This document shows, piece after piece, positions 6,015 through 8,169 of a stretch of DNA of 8,169 nt; positions within the stretch are counted from its first letter, which is position 1, and each line of letters opens with the position of its first letter. The DNA comes from Bacteroidota bacterium (GTDB lineage: Bacteria; Bacteroidota; Bacteroidia; Sphingobacteriales; Sphingobacteriaceae): NCBI GenBank assembly GCA_013286985.1, contig JABDEQ010000004.1:1-8169 (forward strand), written 5' to 3'. The notes beneath the pieces were generated by a model that was given only the letters and a program-made list of their open reading frames with translations, was not told the origin of the DNA and made no database searches. A program made the translations under genes and the position numbers.

Positions 6015-7199
6015 ATGGGTCAAAATAATAACTTGTCTTTTGAAAATACAGAGATTGCCTTCAAGCACTCTTCTAATACTGATCTAAAACGCGCTTATTG
6101 GTTATTCAGGGTAATTAACATTAATTTTTTAGTTAAAATCGGCCCTCCGATAACCAACTTTGCTGTAAAAGTGGGGCTGCCAATTAAAGGCCTTATCAAG
6201 GCGACCATATTTAAACACTTTTGCGGCGGCGAAACCATCCGCGAATGCGAAAAAACCATACAAAGCCTTCATGAAGGAAATGTAGGAACCATATTGGATT
6301 ATTCGATTGAAGGGGAAGATGACGAACAAGTATTTGACAATACCCGCGATGAAATTTTACGTACGATAAGGCGCGCAGCAAAAGATAAGTCAATCCCTAT
6401 TACCGTATTTAAAATTACCGGCGTAGGGCGATTCTCCTTATTGGAAAAACTGGATGAGAAAATTTCATTGACTGACGCAGAGCAAGCAGAGTGGAAAAAA
6501 GTTGAGGACAGGGTGTTTGCAATTTGTGAAAAGGCTTTTTCTGCGGGTATTCCGGTGATGATTGATGCTGAGGAAACATGGATACAGGATACCATTGACC
6601 AATTGGCTGTAGATATGATGCGTCGCTTTAACAAGGGAAAAGCGATTGTTTATAATACTTACCAGCTATATCGTCATGATAAATTGACCTCGTTAAAAGA
6701 TGATCATCAGATAGCGGCAAAAGAAGGATTTATTTTAGGTGCAAAATTGGTTCGCGGCGCTTACATGGAAAAAGAACGCAAGCGGGCCGAAGAAAAAGGT
6801 TATCCATCCCCAATTCAACCTGACAAACAATCGGCCGATAAAGACTACGATGCGGCGCTAGATTACTGTACCGATCATATTAACCAAATAGCATTTGTAG
6901 CCGGTACACATAACGAAGATAGTTGCCGTTTGCTTGCCGAATTGCTGGATAAAAAAGGAATAGGTCATAAAAACACTCATGTTTACTTTTCACAATTGCT
7001 AGGCATGAGCGATAACCTGAGCTTTAATTTGGCTAATGCTCAATATAACGTTGCTAAATATGTGCCTTACGGGCCAATAAAGGCGGTATTGCCTTACTTA
7101 TTCAGACGGGCCCAGGAAAATACCGCAATAGCAGGTCAGATGAGCCGCGAATTGAGTTTGATAGTTAAAGAGGTAAAAAGACGGCGATTGATTAAATAA
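6015..7199 (+). CDS. proline dehydrogenase (monofunctional, FAD-dependent)
   Basis: A 394-residue PRODH, the first enzyme of proline breakdown: it oxidises proline to pyrroline-5-carboxylate and passes electrons to the membrane quinone pool. Family motifs in order around the TIM barrel are ILDYS (93-97), FKITG (132-136), IDAEE (183-187), YNTYQLYR (213-220), KLVRGAYMEKER (244-255), GTHNEDS (297-303), YGP (352-354) and the C-terminal YLFRRAQEN (361-369), which supplies the arginines expected to hold the proline carboxylate. The length fits the stand-alone bacterial/mitochondrial-like form without a PutA P5C dehydrogenase domain; that second enzyme is not in this window. ATG 6015 is the only in-frame start near the conserved N-terminus (NTEIAFKHSSNTDLKRAYWLF). 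ATGs at 6001, 6005 and 6008 are out of frame. It is divergent from S4-aroB and convergent with the HAD gene. Confidence 0.96.
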   Translation: MGQNNNLSFENTEIAFKHSSNTDLKRAYWLFRVININFLVKIGPPITNFAVKVGLPIKGLIKATIFKHFCGGETIRECEKTIQSLHEGNVGTILDYSIEGEDDEQVFDNTRDEILRTIRRAAKDKSIPITVFKITGVGRFSLLEKLDEKISLTDAEQAEWKKVEDRVFAICEKAFSAGIPVMIDAEETWIQDTIDQLAVDMMRRFNKGKAIVYNTYQLYRHDKLTSLKDDHQIAAKEGFILGAKLVRGAYMEKERKRAEEKGYPSPIQPDKQSADKDYDAALDYCTDHINQIAFVAGTHNEDSCRLLAELLDKKGIGHKNTHVYFSQLLGMSDNLSFNLANAQYNVAKYVPYGPIKAVLPYLFRRAQENTAIAGQMSRELSLIVKEVKRRRLIK

Positions 7200-7213
7200 T
7201 GGTTGATGTTTTG

Positions 7214-7855
7214 TTACGATGCTGAACCGGTAAATCCAAACAGTTTTTGGATACTATCGGGCGCGGTCATCAGATAGGTCTGAATGCCCAATTTTTTTGC
7301 ACCTTCAATATGTTGGGGACTATCATCGATAAATAAGGTTTCAGCTGAATTAAGGTTGTTTTCAGTTAATACCTGCTCGAAAATTTCAATCTCTGGTTTT
7401 CTTTTGCCCATCAGGTGGGAGTAATAAACTTTTTCAAAAAGATGGTCATTACCATCAAACCCAAAATCAGCTTTGAGGTAGTTCATGATATAGTCGAAAT
7501 GAATTTCGTTGATATTACTCAATAAAAAAGTACGGTATTTGGACTTAAGACTATCCAGCAGTTCATGATTACCTTTGGTTACCCCCACCAGTAAACTGTT
7601 CCATGCATGATCAATTTGTTGATCTGTTAAGTCTTTTCTATTAGTTAATGCCCGTATCCCATCCCTGAATTGCTGCGATGAGATATCTCCTCTTTCAAAA
7701 GCGGTAAATATGGGGTCCTGAATTTTATGCGAATAAAAGGTATTTGCGTTGTCAATTCCCAATGCCTCCCAGGCTTGCTGACTTTTTGGAAAATCCAGTT
7801 GAAAAATGACATTTCCGTAGTCAAATATGATATTTTTAATATTGGAGGGTAGCAT
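7214..7855 (-). CDS. HAD-superfamily phosphatase, YihX-like
   Basis: A 213-residue soluble HAD hydrolase of the class with an alpha-helical cap inserted between motifs I and II. Motif I is IIFDYGNVIF with nucleophile D12; motif II is LLSNIN with S113; motif III is GKRKPE with K153; motif IV is FIDDS with D177 and D178. It resembles E. coli YihX (alpha-D-glucose-1-phosphate phosphatase), which likewise has FDLGNV. The cap segment FERGDISSQQFRDGI (53-67) and the tail DDSPQHIEGAKKLGI (177-191) also fit YihX. The residue two after the nucleophile is glycine, not aspartate, as in that subfamily. The likely role is dephosphorylation of a sugar phosphate or similar small metabolite, with the exact substrate unknown. 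It is a single gene, tail-to-tail with PRODH (14 bases between stops) and divergent from the exported protein at 8079. Confidence 0.88.
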   Translation of the reverse strand: MLPSNIKNIIFDYGNVIFQLDFPKSQQAWEALGIDNANTFYSHKIQDPIFTAFERGDISSQQFRDGIRALTNRKDLTDQQIDHAWNSLLVGVTKGNHELLDSLKSKYRTFLLSNINEIHFDYIMNYLKADFGFDGNDHLFEKVYYSHLMGKRKPEIEIFEQVLTENNLNSAETLFIDDSPQHIEGAKKLGIQTYLMTAPDSIQKLFGFTGSAS

Positions 7856-7939
7856 AATCAGGATAAAATAGTGTGATTTAATCTGTTTTAAAGCGGATGA
7901 CTTTGTAAATATATTAATTAAGGAGAAACCGTAATTGGT

Positions 7940-7970
7940 TAACTTAAATTAAAATTATAACTAACTTAAA
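7940..7970. promoter_or_regulatory. direct repeat TAACTTAAA x2, 22 bp apart
   Basis: TAACTTAAA occurs at 7940-7948 and again at 7962-7970, a period of 22 bp or about two helical turns. It lies in an AT-rich spacer about 24 bases before a candidate promoter for the exported gene at 8079. Same-face spacing is what a dimeric regulator bound to direct repeats would show, but AT-rich DNA makes chance repeats easy. Confidence 0.3.
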
Positions 7971-7993
7971 CTAATATGATTGTAAATTGTCTG

Positions 7994-8025
7994 TTTACCT
8001 TTAGCAAATTAGTCTTATAATTGTG
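7994..8025 (+). promoter_or_regulatory. candidate promoter of the exported gene at 8079
   Basis: TTTAC (7994-7998), a 21-base spacer and ATTGTG (8020-8025) repeat the arrangement found before the DUF2147 gene. TAATTGTG (8018-8025) is one base off the TAnnTTTG -7 consensus. The ATG is 53 bases downstream. Confidence 0.3.
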
Positions 8026-8078
8026 GCAGAATCTATACTTAATTGCGGCAATAAAGGCGTTTTTGCTTTTTACTACTT

Positions 8079-8169
8079 ATGAAACAACTAAAACAACTAC
8101 TGTACTTAACATTAATAATAGGCTTAACACTGGTATCAGTAGGAGTAAAGGGGCAGACTGGCAGTTTAG
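8079..8169 (+). CDS. exported protein, N-terminal fragment
   Basis: The reading frame opens at ATG 8079 and runs off the window after 30 codons. It encodes a textbook Sec signal peptide: basic MKQLKQ, a hydrophobic core LLYLTLIIGLTLVSVG, and a probable cleavage after VKGQ, leaving TGSL as the first mature residues. The ..GQ/..AQ ending is common among exported Bacteroidota proteins. Nothing can be said about the mature protein. A promoter-like pair (7994-8025) and a direct repeat (7940-7970) lie upstream. Confidence 0.7.
   Translation, partial: MKQLKQLLYLTLIIGLTLVSVGVKGQTGSL

Noticed and set aside
6001..6028. Tiny upstream reading frames (ATGs at 6001, 6005 and 6008) overlapping the PRODH start
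   Set aside because: The frame at 6005 is only seven codons and the one at 6001 is 28 codons of unremarkable composition. No arrest motif or proline-rich stretch suggests an attenuator.
7214..7855. HAD enzyme inactive because the second motif I aspartate is glycine
   Set aside because: YihX-type phosphatases naturally have FDxGNV and are active, and the other motifs are intact, so this is a subfamily trait and not damage.

Overview
The window looks like chromosome from a Bacteroidota bacterium, most likely of the Sphingobacteriaceae (Mucilaginibacter/Pedobacter type). The reasons are moderate GC, start codons without clear Shine-Dalgarno sequences, TAnnTTTG-type -7 boxes, exported proteins with Bacteroidota-style signal peptides ending in ..AQ/..GQ, and proline dehydrogenase divergent from an S4-aroB operon, an arrangement I associate with this phylum. 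This assignment rests on gene style and remembered families, not on a search.

Layout, left to right. (1) Positions 3-347 are the 3' end of a DUF2278 (YukJ-like) gene. (2) Positions 348-688 contain no gene. They hold a small hairpin and a roughly 210 bp, highly symmetrical palindromic element (434-643) with near-perfect 20 bp terminal inverted repeats, resembling a MITE or other non-autonomous repeat. (3) A lone ABC-2 type permease (689-1795, +) follows, with no ATPase gene beside it. (4) Convergent to it is a translationally coupled pair on the minus strand: an EXPERA/TMEM97-like four-helix membrane protein (2603-3121) and an NADP(H)-type short-chain dehydrogenase (1803-2606), joined by an ATGA overlap. 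(5) A small secreted DUF2147 protein (3255-3698, +) is divergent from that pair. (6) A tight minus-strand operon comes next: S4 RNA-binding protein (5665-5871), aroB 3-dehydroquinate synthase (4604-5662) and a di-iron membrane hydroxylase of the sterol desaturase family (3706-4602), with intergenic gaps of 2 and 1 bases. (7) Proline dehydrogenase (6015-7199, +) is divergent from this operon and convergent with a YihX-like HAD phosphatase (7214-7855, -). (8) After an AT-rich spacer carrying a direct repeat and a candidate promoter, the start of an exported protein (8079 onward, +) runs off the window.

How the genes work together. Most is ordinary metabolism: shikimate pathway entry (aroB), proline catabolism (PRODH) and sugar-phosphate dephosphorylation (HAD). 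The less ordinary parts are the lipid-type membrane genes. The EXPERA protein keeps the acidic residues that bind ligand in mammalian TMEM97 and is coupled to a reductase. A sterol-desaturase-fold hydroxylase lies about 600 bases away, in another operon. These suggest modification of a hydrophobic, lipid-like substrate, but nothing here proves a sterol pathway. I see no CRISPR array, rRNA, tRNA, phage gene or transposase. The clearest non-genic curiosity is the compound palindrome at 434-643.
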